Shown here: positions 38,878 to 56,200 of the stretch, in pieces
Numbering within the stretch: position 1 is the stretch's first letter
Layout of the letters: every line of letters starts with the position of its first letter
Assembly: GCA_904063045.1 (NCBI GenBank)
Contig: CAJFCJ010000001.1
Location: forward strand, 7,501-71,500
Direction: 5' to 3'
DNA: 64,000 bases
Origin: Dimorphilus gyrociliatus
Lineage: Eukaryota > Annelida > Polychaeta > Dinophilidae
The notes under the pieces: model-generated
What the model saw: only the letters and a program-made list of their open reading frames with translations
The model's database searches: none
Told to the model about the DNA's origin: nothing
Made by a program: the position numbers and the translations under genes

Positions 38878-41800
38878 ATGATGTATTTGACGAAAGGAAC
38901 TTTAGCTTTAAGTCTTTGTCTTTCTTTTATAGTTTTTTACTATGCCTTTAAAAACTTATCCATTGGATCCAGCTTCAATTTTGACACATTGAATATTCTA
39001 GACAATTCTAAAGTTTGTTACATGGGCGAATGGTTATTGATAAACAATTCTACTGTTCAAGCGAAAGTAGAAGCTCTAAGAAATTTGAAAAGATTCGATT
39101 GTACATTTACCGAGATATATAGAAATTTCAAAGATAATACAGTGTATTTATCAGCCGAAACTCATCGACTTGTATTCAATGGTCCAGAGAAGAAATTTCA
39201 TATGAGGAACAACTTTTACGATGTGAGATGCTGGAACAAATATTCCGATTATCATACGACAATTGCCAAGTTGGGAAAAGGTTCAACAATGACCCCAACC
39301 AAATCGCAGTCCACCAAAATTGAAGAGGATGGGTGCAAATTTCCATTTATCGATTTCTTTCATCCTTCTCTCTACAGACGCTATAAAGATTTGGGTAATT
39401 ACAAGTGCAAAGGTTTACATATGACCTACCTTGTCGATGGCATACTTAGATACAACGAAACGGACATCAATACATTCGTCAACAAGAAGATAGCAATCGA
39501 TTTCAATTGTTCAGTTAGCCAAATAGTAAGAAAGGCAGAATCTTACAATGATTATATATTCTATAGGAATCTTACTGATTCATTGAAAATCCCCTTTGAA
39601 TTTATCAGGGTGAAATGTTTCAATAAATCTGGAAGCGTTTTCCATACTGATTATCACGCCCAAATTATAAAAAAGAACAAAGGGATTAAGGTCATTCCGA
39701 AAGATGAGAAAAACTCCAAGGACAAATTGAACGTTCTTATAGTTGGCATGGATTCAACGTCTAGAGGTAATTTCGTTAGGCATATGCCCAAATTACGCAG
39801 TTTTCTTAAAGACGAAATGAAGGCGGTAGAGATGAAAAGATTTAATAAGGTTCAAAAGAACACTGTGGTAAACATAATGCCGTTAATGACTGGGAGTTAT
39901 CTAAGAGAGATAGAAAGAAAGTTTGTCAATGAGTCGTCGCCGTTTAGCAGACGTTTCTATGACGACGAAATTGACAATTTTATATGGAAAGAATATTCAA
40001 AATTGGGCTATTTTACTCTTATGGCGGAGGACGCTTACTACATGGCTACATTTAACTATTTAACGAGAGGCTTCCGAAACCCGCCAACCGATTACTACTA
40101 CAGGTAAAAAACAAGACAGCTTTTTGTTTAAAGTAGCGTAGCCCTAAAAACACTGTAGTGTTCACGTCAATAAGTACAGTTACAGATTGGAAAATTGATA
40201 GATGGCTAGCTGGCCAGATAGATGGAGTAAATGTTGAATATATTGTATATATAGTATATATAGATGTATATTAGGGTTAGGGTTAAGGGCTAACCTGACA
40301 ATAAATAAATGATAAATCAGTGCATTTTTTTATTTACTAAGAATTCTCCTAACCATCCTTCTATTAGCTAGATGCGTAGGAGAGTTGAGTTTAAGTTTTA
40401 TTTATACAATATATTTACACTTGATTATATAGTATATATAGAGAGATAAATGGATATTTAAGTTATACATTCATGCACAATTCACACAGAATCTACATTC
40501 ACTGTTCTTATTATAGTAAATAATTACTCGAATCACAATTAAACAGATACGAAAAGTAAGATGTTTTTCCACTAAACACTAATTAGATAGATTGATTAAT
40601 AATTAATTGATTGTAACAAAACGACTAGAGAAATGTTGAAGACTAGATACTATAACGGTTAATATTTTATTAATTATATCCACTGAAATGATATTCAACA
40701 CGTGCTACTCGAATTCTCTCTTTAATGGAGAAAGTTGAAGGAAAAAATCATTAAGATGCACAGCTAATGCAATAGTTCATTGAATTCATATACGCAGCAC
40801 ACTCAGATATATATAGTATATACATATTCTGTATATATACGATATAATATTCTTATTGCTTTGCATTCTATTTAAATAAGAAACTTTCTGTGTTAACCCC
40901 CGCCAGGCCACTTGCTATTGCCAGTGAAAAGGCTAATTACGACCTTTGTGCTGGAAACAAGCTAAAGAGTAAAAGAATCGTAGATTACACTAATGAATTC
41001 ATTAACAAGTTTAAAGATGAGAAATACTTTGCTTTCGTATTCGGTACGCAGGTTACTCACGACAATAATAATGGATTGTCAAGAGTCAAGGATCTCTACT
41101 GGGATTTTATTACGAATAATTATTACAAAGGTGTCCTAAACAATACTCTTCTCATTGTTATGGGTGATCACGGCCCTAGATGGGGATACGTTAGATCGTC
41201 GCAATTCGGATGGTTTGAAGATATGATGCCGGCCATGTATGTAGCCTTTCCCCCGTGGTTTAGGAAGAAATATCCCCGGCATATTGCCAATTTAGAAGAA
41301 AACTCTGAGAGGTTAATGACCTTTTTCGATTTACACCAGATGCTCCTTGACGTACTACACTTTCGAGGAAACGAAGCCGATAGAGAGCTTGATTCAAGCA
41401 ATAGAGCTATAAGTCCTTTTTCCGAAATACCTAGAAAGAGAGATTGCAAGGCCGCTAATGTGAGCGAAGAATTCTGTATATGTCAAAATTCGATCAAGAT
41501 TAGTCCTGACTTGAATGAAGTAAAGACAGCAGCGCAAGCAATCATAACTTTTATAAATGATCTTTTGGAGAAGAAGGAAAAGGGAAAATGCGTGAGATTA
41601 TCATTGGAAACTGTAAAGAGTGCTTCGCTCCTAATCGACAAAGAAAACGCTACAAAGTTGTTCAAGAGTTCAAAAGCTAAAGAGAAGATCGCTGGGAAGT
41701 TGAAAGAGGTCAAGTTGAATTTAGTTATAAGCGTTTCACCAAGCCAGGCCGTGTTTGAGGCTCACGTAAGCTGCAAAGGTAAGAAATTGACTACCTGTAA

Positions 41801-41948
41801 AGCTACGGAACACATTTCCAGATTGAATTTATACAAGAATCAATCATATTGCGTTCGAAAAAAATTGAAAGAATTCTGCCTATGCAAGAATCAATTGATC
41901 TCTTCTAAAAATGAAACTATGATTTTCCCAGAGATCGACAAGCTGTAA
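38878..41948 (+). CDS. DUF229-family membrane protein (alkaline-phosphatase-like fold), 2 exons
   Basis: Exons 38878-40103 and 40907-41948 join AG+G in phase to give 755 aa. A hydrophobic segment at about residues 7-25 after a short N-terminus suggests a type II membrane anchor. Landmarks of the DUF229 family, which has an alkaline-phosphatase/sulfatase-like fold, are present: VLIVGMDSTSRGNFVRHMPK near residue 290, NIMPLMTGSYL, PPTDYYYRP across the splice, THD near 459, VMGDHGPRWG near 495, and NLEENSERLMTFFDLHQMLL. The DHG and the GxDSxSR signature suggest that metal-binding and nucleophile positions are kept. The substrate is unknown. The C-terminal 220 residues are Cys-containing and Lys-rich, and typical of the less conserved tail. 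Several NxS/T sites fit a lumenal domain. The 803-bp intron carries TA microsatellites and a short telomere-like stretch. ATG at 38878 is followed by a second ATG; either could serve. Confidence 0.9.
40104..40906. other. Intron of the DUF229 gene
   Basis: AT-rich, with TATATAG-type microsatellite patches, a TTAGGGTTAGGGTTAAGG stretch at 40271-40288, and TTAAC shortly before the acceptor CCCGCCAG. No other coding sequence seen. Confidence 0.8.
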
Positions 41949-43214
41949 AAGAAAAAATATATAGAAGCAATAGGCTGACAAAGGAAAAAGATGATGATGC
42001 AATTTATGACAATTGTATTGTTTTTTTTTTCTAAGGGAAATTTATTTTACGGGTTTAAAAGAGGAATATTTAAAAATAAAGTGCCGTTGACAAACTCTAC
42101 TTTCAGTTATAAACATTTTATATCCAAATGTACTTGTTTGTGTATCTAGGCTGAAAAAAAGACATAAAAAGAAAACAGTCTTGTTTGAACGAAAAAGAAA
42201 AAGCCAGTCTACATACATATTAAATACAGATTTGTTTAAATGGTGCATACTCCCTTTTTTTCTCTCTCTTTATTAATTTAGGCTTGATTGTTTCCCCACC
42301 AGGGTAGAGCCTAGTTTTTTTTAAGGTTATGCGTAGGTTGGGGGTCAACAAAAGAAGTCGGCCAAAGAAGGCTACGTATTGTTGTAGGAGTAGTTGCGAT
42401 AGGGGGAGGGAGGTGAACTTAATAAGTTTGAAATATTATATAGCACTTGCGGTGTTAAAATGAACAAAGGAAAAGATTGAGATTAGGAAGAGCACAGAGG
42501 GCGAGGGAAAATGGATAGGAGGGATAGAAGAACGGACCGACGTATGGCTGACTGTATAGAGAGAAGACGCATTCTCGTATGGGGGGGAAGAGGAGGAAGA
42601 GGAAGAGGAAGAGAAGGGATTCGGAAGGACATGCTCTTGCAGAATAGTAAAAAAAAACAGCAAGAGAATTTTATAATTAGATTGCGATGATTAAGTTTTC
42701 TCGTTAGCTTTAAAAAGAAAAAGAATGATCCAAAAATCGATGGACGAAATACAATAACTTATTATTCGCCCAGTTGAACAAGCTACAGTGCAAGTAAATA
42801 TAGGATTTTAGACTTAAAGGGGCGTACAGTGTTTCCCTAGTTAAACAAGTGTAATTTATGCACAATATTCAAATGACTATTCTAAAATGATCTAGGGGTA
42901 GTGTAGGCGAGATATGACGTCGAAATCTAGACCTTTAGTCTTTTTAACGCTCGAAAATTAAATATAGTATGGCAATATAAACTTTTGTGACGTAGACAGA
43001 TAAAGGAATACAGTAGAGAGACGTGTAAATATAGCATTCACGAATATAGCAAAATAGAATGACTTAAAATTGAATGCTAGTCTACGACCGACTGAGCTCA
43101 GTTCAATACTTCACGCATGATGAATTTTTAAGGGCCTTTTAAGCCGAGAGAGACGGTATTGAAGTCGCCCCTGCACTCCGGGCGTGGCGGTTGTCGAGCG
43201 CTCAGTGTCGAATC
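41949..43214. other. Intergenic region before the MAM-collagen gene
   Basis: Contains the 3' flank of the DUF229 gene, G-rich runs near 42400-42620, and a GC-richer 60 bp just before the collagen ATG (GGGCGTGGC near 43180). No gene recognised. Confidence 0.6.
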
Positions 43215-48054
<4,840 letters not shown>

Positions 48055-49251
48055 TGTTACTCTGATGATAGTTTTACGCAGAATGTGCTTAACCTAGAAA
48101 TTATACACAGCCAGTAGATCATCGTTTTATTTTATTTTTTTTAATTATGATTTTAATAAGATGGTTGTATCTTTTGGAACGAAACAAAACCAACTATTGA
48201 ACAAAAAACAAAAAAAAACAAAACAGGACAAAACAAAATCAACACAAAATTCAATTCAACGTCTTCTTTTGGAAAAATAAAATTTTGCTAGACTTATCGG
48301 AGATTTTCTCCGTACGTGTTTTTTTTTCTCCTTTCCCAATAGCACCAACACTGACATTGTACCTTTCTTTATTACCTTTCTTTATACACTATATTGTAAA
48401 ATAGACTATGGGCAAGTTATGTAGGGCAGCATAGTGGAGACGAAGAGACATGATTTTTTTCATTAAAGGCCCGCTATGGGAAGAAGGGTAATCACTTGGT
48501 CTCGAGTTAACAATACACTCTTTCATTTGTATATTTAACAATCTACTATAGGTAAAATATACCTAGTAGGACTATATTTTAGGAAAGAACGATAGAAGAA
48601 AAAATACGGGATTAGATAGGGACAACAACTTAAAAATCCATCGCTATACTGTATATCAACCAAACGATAAACAATACAAGGATTAAAGAGACTTTCCTTG
48701 CCACCGCCCCGCCCGCCCTCTGCTCCTACAAGACGACAGCCTATAAATCTTTTTCAATTATTCGACTAATACTAAAAAACAGTTAAATAGAGAGCGACGG
48801 TGGGAATAGAGCAAGAATAAAGAAATGTGTCTCTATGACGAGGAAGAGCCAGAGAGAGAGGTAGAGAGAGAGAGTGAGTGAGTGATTGAGTGAGAATAGA
48901 AGACCCATAATGAGCATGCTTCTCTGTCAATAGTATATAAAAGGGAAACAGTCAATTTATATACGGATTCAGTACTAAATAATTGTATTGTATAGATGGA
49001 TTATTATTATTACGTAAAGTGAGTACAAACGATACGGTTCAATGAATATTTCTTTTAGCAGTATTACGCTATTTTTTTCCTCTAGTTATCATATTATCTC
49101 TTTATTTTAATTTCAAAATGGCGTTCAAAATGCAAGGAAAAAGAGAAAAGATTAGCAATACCTCTATTCATTTGCTTATTCAATATTTTCCATACTACTC
49201 TTCCTTTCTCTCTGTTTTTTCGACTTTAAAATATAGAAAAGGTTAGAGGAG
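48055..49251. other. 3' flanks between two convergent genes
   Basis: Holds the 3' UTR of the collagen gene and the 3' flank of the minus-strand Ly6 gene. AT-rich with CAAAA-type runs near 48185-48245, and no open frame of note. Confidence 0.6.
48276..48281 (+). terminator. Poly(A) signal of the MAM-collagen gene
   Basis: AATAAA about 220 bp after the stop codon at 48052-48054, within an AT-rich 3' flank. It is the first canonical signal that I saw downstream. Confidence 0.5.
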
Positions 49252-49539
49252 TTATTTCTGAAAGATCAAAAAGAGTATAGGGAAGAAAAGATACACGGTG
49301 AATTGTAAATTCGACGATCTATTGCACAAGTCAGTTTCACAACAACTTATTTTACCAGTTAAAGCCCCATCGCCTCCTCTCGACCCTGAAACGCAATTTT
49401 CCGACTTTATACCCATAACAGTACTGTTCCAACATCCTCTAGTGAGAACTTCATGTACACCCTGGGTCTGTTCAAGTTTCTAAAGGGAGAAAACACCAAA
49501 AAATGGACGTGAGAAACGGAGAGAAAGAGAGCTGGAGAT

Positions 49540-49580
<41 letters not shown>

Positions 49581-49852
49581 TGAACGGGCTAAACTGAAAA
49601 AAAAATGCCTACATAACACTGCGTTGAACATCCTCCTTCAGAGCCGTTAATTTGTTTTAGCTGTTGTACGCCGGGCTGATTGACGAAGGGGTCATTACAG
49701 TAATCACCTAGAATTGTCGATCCACTTTTAGTATACTTGCACACGTAACAGTCAATTCCAGTAAAACCCGTTCGAAAGAGTAGGGAAAGTAGGAGAATCT
49801 GGACGAAAAATAGTTGTACTAACGACGGCATTCTTGATATAAAAGAATTCAA
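49252..49852 (-). CDS. Ly6/uPAR three-finger protein, secreted or GPI-anchored, 2 exons
   Basis: Exons 49852-49613 and 49467-49252 (minus) join in phase 0 to give 151 aa. An N-terminal signal peptide (LVQLFFVQILLLSLLF) precedes IDCYVCKYTKSGS, DYCNDPF and GGCSTQCY. In exon 2, VLTRGCWNSTV, SENC and ISCCETDLCNRSS complete the Cys pattern of the Ly6/three-finger fold, with the usual CC....CN ending. The CNDPF motif recalls the Quiver/Sleepless-type Ly6 proteins of invertebrates. A short hydrophobic C-terminus (FTVYLFFPILFLIFQK) fits a GPI-anchor signal. Family members often modulate receptors or channels at the cell surface; the role here is unknown. The 145-bp intron contains a GA microsatellite. 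The start could also be the second Met (MPSLVQL). Confidence 0.85.
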
Positions 49853-52599
49853 CAGTTAGACCGTCTCTAACTGTTTGTTTTTGAAAATTCAATATACCTT
49901 TAAAAGCGTTTGCCTCCTCCCGACAGCATGTTAGACAAACAAATAAAACTAAAGGTCAACTATTCGGTAGAATACTACTCTTCTCACTCTTTTTAATTTC
50001 CATAATGCTTCCGAAAATTTCCTATCGTTTTCATTTTGAAATTATTTGCATTCTCTCAACATTTCTCTGCTCTTATTTCCATTCCATTCCATTCATATAG
50101 ACCCCGTCTTTTAAGTTTTCAATCGCCAATGTTTCATAGAAGCATATTTTCCTACTATATCCGATAGGAGGCGTTCTTTGGCGGATGAGCGAAAGAGTGA
50201 ACAACAGCGTCATCTGTACGAAAGAGAGGCGTTAGTCTGACAATTAATTCCTTGTACCTTTGAAAGCGTAATGTTATCTAATTGAAAATGAGCTACCTGT
50301 AGCTCTGTACAGGTCGGTAATTGAAAAAAAAGGCCGACTTTGCTTGAAAAAGCGATTACGTAATTGAGTTAAAATTTCACAAATTGATCAACAATCACCT
50401 ATTGACGAAATGATGGCGGGGGGGAATGGGTGGGAGGGGATGGTTAGAAGGTGGAGGAAAGGATTTAGGGTGTTAGTTTTTTTTGGGGAGGGGAAAGATA
50501 AAAGAGCGCTGGAGAAGTGAGAAGAAACGCAAAACAAAGGACACAATTTAAGGATAATAGAAGAGAAAACGAAAAAAAACTCATCTGAAAAACAGAGGCC
50601 GACAACGTAGTTATTTGTTTAGACTGGCGTGTTTTGCACATAAATCACTGACGCGTTACTATAAACTAAACTATTAAACTAGAGACAGATTTCGTAAGAA
50701 ATCCTCTGGTCTTGCTACTAATTAAACAGTTGGTGATAATCGTTACAAGTTGAGTTGAAAAAGATAAAATAGGCCTATATAGAATGATATTAGAACCGGT
50801 TATATATGCTAACTCTTCCTTTTTCTCTCTTTTTTTTATTTAGCAACTGGAAACTGTGAGATGATAATAGATTTCTAGAGAAAAGTAGCTAGCTGTATTT
50901 TACCAACAGACTGCTGCCAGTCATCAAACTCTTGTCAAAACCATAAACTTACTACCGACTTGTCAAGCCTGTTTAAGAGCTGCCATCTGCTCTAAGGAAT
51001 AGGCTACAACACCATATTCTCTTGCAATTTCCCACCTTATTTCTTTGCTGATAGACGATAAAAAAAAACAACAACAACATGAAAAACAACAACAAATCAA
51101 CAAAGAATATTTCAACTTTTTAAGCGTAAAATTATTAAAGAAGACTAAAGTGTTAATTTATTCGAGAATGTATGAAGAAGAAAAAAATGAACGAATGAAT
51201 GAAGGAGTGAAATGTTTTATTCAAGTTTAAAGCGATGTAGAGAAAAGAGAAAGGAGAGTTTTAAGAATGTGTTGATTGAATTGTTTGAATAGAAGTAATA
51301 ACAAAAAAGAGAGCGTGGAGTGAAAGAGAGAAGGAGAGAGAGAGAGAGAGGAAAGAAGGAAAAAAAAATAAAAACAAAATAAAATAACTGGCATCAATTC
51401 AGAATATTTATTGCGAAGCGCTCCTATATGCTTTATAGTCAATAATAATTTACAGCTGCTAAAACACTTTAACACAGTTGTATATGTGAGAAAAACACAT
51501 CTGCCTGACATTTTTCTCGCACATTTTATCGCCTAATTTCCGAACACGTTTTACGACTTGACATCCCCTAATACACTTTTTAACGCTTTTCAAATTCCTA
51601 GTATGTTTAACAAAAGGCCAAGAANTGGTAAAAAAAGAGCAAAGCGAAAGTGGGTAGGCAGAGGAAGAGAGAAAGGAAAAAGAGCAGATGAAAAACATCT
51701 ATTATTTCTCTTGAAGTTTGAGCTTTAAAAAATTAGAGAGAAATATGCTGGAACTAGCTCTATTTACGGTGCAAAATGTGTTATTTTTCTGATAAAATTC
51801 ATTGTATTTCTACTGGGAACTGGATAATTACAATTAAATAGAAGAGACTACTGAAAGTATTCTTGGAAATACTAGGAAAATGTTGCTATTAATAAAAATT
51901 TCATATATATCTATTACGTAGGAAGTAAAAGCATATTCTTTTATCAGATTAAAGCGGAAATTTGGAGCTGATTTAATTGTTTTCTATTTTTTTTAACCTT
52001 ATAGTAATTACACTTAAAATTCTTATTTAGAGGGAGAGGGAGAGAGAGAGACTTACGTACTCTAAACTGGAGGTATTTAAGGTCATTTCATTATTTTCTA
52101 AATTTCGAATTGTTTTTTTCCTTTCTCTTTCTTCCCGTCATCCTTTCTCTTACAGACTTAGACTTTCTAAAAATATCACCTTTTTTCCACAATCAATAAA
52201 ACGAAATTAATATACTGACCGAACTTTATCGTAACTTGTACTTTTTTCCAGAGATAATACATTATTGATGGTTTTTACAATCGTGCCTAGTGCTAGGGAT
52301 CTCTTCGACTTAGAATCATTATTTCTTGGTATAGTCTCTGGTTTATAAACCGTTAGGTGGCCGGTACGATCAATAATGCTATTATACTTTTTAATGAGTC
52401 GACCAAGGTGTAGAAACTTATATAAAGATATGATTTTAGTACAAATTTTTTTTAAATATGAGTGTTTACCGATATATCCTGCAAATAGGGCAGTCCTCGA
52501 TTTAGTTTAATTATTACTCGTAGCTCCGTCTATTGGCCACCGGGATTCCAGAATCGAGATCAGTCATGTACAATCGTCGAATTATTCTAGGATCATTAA
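49853..52599. other. Intergenic region before the nuclear receptor
   Basis: No gene recognised. It includes G-rich and A-rich runs (50415-50500, 51055-51090), a CCATTCCATTCCATT stretch near 50080 and one ambiguous base (N) at 51625. Frames here look like low-complexity products. Confidence 0.6.
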
Positions 52600-53204
52600 A
52601 TGCCTCAAATTTTAGGATTTTTTAGTAACAGAGTGAATTTTACAGATTCACGTAGTTCTGCAAGTTTTTCTTCGGCATCGTCAGCTTCCCCAGACTCAAC
52701 TATTAATAATGAAGCGCCTAAAATGACTTCACCGAAACGAAAAGCCGAGTTTTCAAATGGTATTACACCCATTGTAAAGAGGATCAAAACAGAAATTCCA
52801 GACGAAGAAGTGTCAGATGCGTCAAGATTGCAAAACAAGAAGAAATTAGGAGTAAGCGGAAAGACTGCTGAAGACGAATTATGTTCAATTTGCGGGGATA
52901 GGGCGTCAGGTATAATATATTTTATAAAACATTATTGTTCTAACGTTTTTACATTTGTCTTTATTATTTCATTTAGGTTATCACTATAATGCTCTATCTT
53001 GCGAAGGTTGTAAAGGTCTGTATAAAAAAAACATTATAGTATTTTATAATAGATTATTGTACAAGGGCAGTCATTCATAGAAATGGTCAACGACCGACAA
53101 TAAGCAGAGTTCATAATTTATTTTGCATAATTACAAAAAAGCTAAATAGAAAAGTCAATGGACTAATACATATTGTACATGCATAGATACATATAAATTA
53201 TAAC

Positions 53205-53240
<36 letters not shown>

Positions 53241-56200
53241 GTGTATAAGCTATACTTCAAATACGAAAAACTCTTAATAGGTCTAGTTTGAATATTTAAT
53301 AGAAATAGACTCTTCAATGACCTTTATTTTCTCTTTTTTTCACCTAATTAGCAATATATCTTCTTTCGTTAAAAATTAACGAAAGATTCTATTTCAGTTG
53401 ATAATCATCCTATTTTTTGACCTATTCTGACAAATTCTTTTTAGCTACATCTTCTAATAGCCTTCCCTTTTTGAAGTTAAAGAGAACCTTATTCATTTTG
53501 AACAAAAAGTAAAGGATAAACTAAAGATTTTTTCTCTTTTTAGTCTATTGTGTATCAAACTCTAACTTTAAGATTTGATCGATTTTCAATTTGTAATTGA
53601 ATATTAATCTTTTTTAACGTGCAAAGTACATTTTGACCGGAAGGAAGATTTTACAATTCTTAAAATTAGTGTAATTTTCTCTCCAAGTATAAATTACATT
53701 ATCAGAATAGAAGAACAAACATTTTCTGGTGTTTGAAATTTGACAGCTGTGCTCTAGTACATAATTATATTTAGAATATTATAAATTTGATGGAAAATCT
53801 TTATAACAGAATCTTAGGTTGAGAACACGTCCTTCCATTGAATATACTATGAATCGGCTATCAATACGTACTGAATTTTTCGAATGAATTTTTTTATAGA
53901 CCATTCCTTCTAGCAGAAATTTCTTTTTACTATTCTTGGAATAGCAGCTTACAAAGATTTAGTTATTTTCACAATAAAATAATTGATAGACTCATGATTC
54001 ATTGATTGAACATGTGTATATATAATTTAAGTAAAATCTTTATAATTTGTTGATGAATCTGAAGGACACGAGAAATCAATACTTTTACCTCATTCGAAAT
54101 ATAACCTTTCGTCTTTTGGCTTTTTTATTCTTTACAAGGTTTTAATGGTCTATAGGCTGAATTATAAAATTTCAGACATGGATAGGCTATTTAGAGAATA
54201 CTGAAAGAATAGTTACGCCTAAATAACAGAGTATTATTTAAAGTTGTGCTTTTTTAAATATAATATTAATTTTCATTCCTTTCTTTCTATTTTAATAGGT
54301 TTTTTTCGTCGTTCGATAACGAGAGATGCAAAATATCTTTGCAAGAATGGAGGCGATTGTGAGATGGACATGTGGATGAGGAGAAAATGTCAGGCATGTC
54401 GTCTACGTAAATGTAAGGCAGTTGGTATGAAGGAGGAATGCTTACTTTCTGAAGAACAGTGTAGAGCTAGGGATGCCAGGCGAAAAAAGAAAAAACAACC
54501 AGACGAACAACAACCTAGTCCGGATTCTAATTCGGAGCGACGTTCGTGCGGTCCAACAACGTCTTCTCCACAAGAAACTGTTTGTTCAAACCCAATGGAA
54601 AAACTGCCAATAGATGTAGGAAAATTGGTTGAAACTGTGGTCGGCTATCAGGACAAATTCGAATTGCCAACTGACGAGGATGTAGAGAAAATATCAGTAA
54701 GTGTTTACAGTTTTAAAACGGCTGTCTAGCTTTTCGATAAAAGTCTAACTAAATCTCGGACAAAAGCCTCTTTTTAAAAATGAGGTTATTTAATACATTA
54801 AATATAGAACAATCGTATGGTTAAAATAAAAAAAATACCAATGCCAAAAATCCCCATTAAATTCGTAAAGTAATAACTGGTATTTGCTAATCTATCCATG
54901 CAGTGTCGAATACAAATAGAGAGACGCTTGTTAACGTTTTATCCTTTGTTTTGTAGAGAAAGAGAGAGAGTTATCAACAGCTTTCTTTATCATTTAAATT
55001 TAATCCTTTTACCTTCCCTAATAAGAATACAATTAACCTAGAAAACGGTAGTTTTGCTAGTAGTGAACATATCGTTGAAAAAGTAAAAGTATTGAGTTCC
55101 TTCCCTCTTACTATATATATATATATACTTTATATATATATATATTATATACTGTATAGATCGCTAATTACAACTTATTATAGAGTAAAACAAAGAAACG
55201 TTTTCCTAGAAAATCCGTATAAAAGACAATCTCTCAATCTCTGGATGATTACTATTATTTTATATCATATTTGTTTTTTTAAAAAAAAATTATTAATCAG
55301 CTATATGAAATTTTTATATCCGATTTCTAGTGATTACTAGCGTAACTAATAGTTACGTAAATTTTTATGCGCATTTCAAAAATATACATTTGACTTTTAT
55401 CCCAAAGGAGAAATTATGAGTAAGCAAGTAGTACATATTTATAGCTTGTAGGTCAAATTCATTCATGTCATACTTCTTTATAATGATTTTAATAGACTTT
55501 TGATTTTATTCTATTTGTGTAGATTGCTAGCGCCATCTATAATGTACTTTTATAACTATTCTTAGAGAGTGAGAGTTAGCGGTGAAGGAAAACCCAAGGA
55601 CATGTCTGAAATGCTTTTTAAGAATATGGCTGAAATGACTATTCTTACCACACATCTTATCGTTGATTTTGCTAAACATCTGCCTGGATTTTTAACTTTG
55701 GATCGAGAAGATCAAATCACTCTTTTAAAAGGTTCAGCCTGCGAAGTTATGATGATAAGAACTGCCAGAAGGTACGATCTGGAAACGAATACAGTGGTAT
55801 TTGCCGATGGAGCAGCTCACACCGAACAAAGTATGAGTTTAGCAGGTCTTAACGAATTTGTGGCTAGCATGTTTGAGTTTTGTCGCGGTTTGGGTAAATT
55901 ACGGGTAGACAATGCTGAATATGCCCTATTAACGGCAATCAGTATTTTTTCAGGTATGTTAATATAAAAACTATATAACATTAATTATTATATCAAATAA
56001 GTATACAAACTTTTATATATAGATCGGCCTGGTTTAAAATATTCGACGGCCGTTATGGAGTTACAAGAACGTTACGCTATCGCCTTACAAGAATATGATA
56101 AACTGAGACGTCCAAAGAAATCCAATTATTTCGCTAAATTAATATTGCAATTATGCAGACTCAGGGAATTATCAGCTGAACATTCTCAAGTTCTTTTCTC

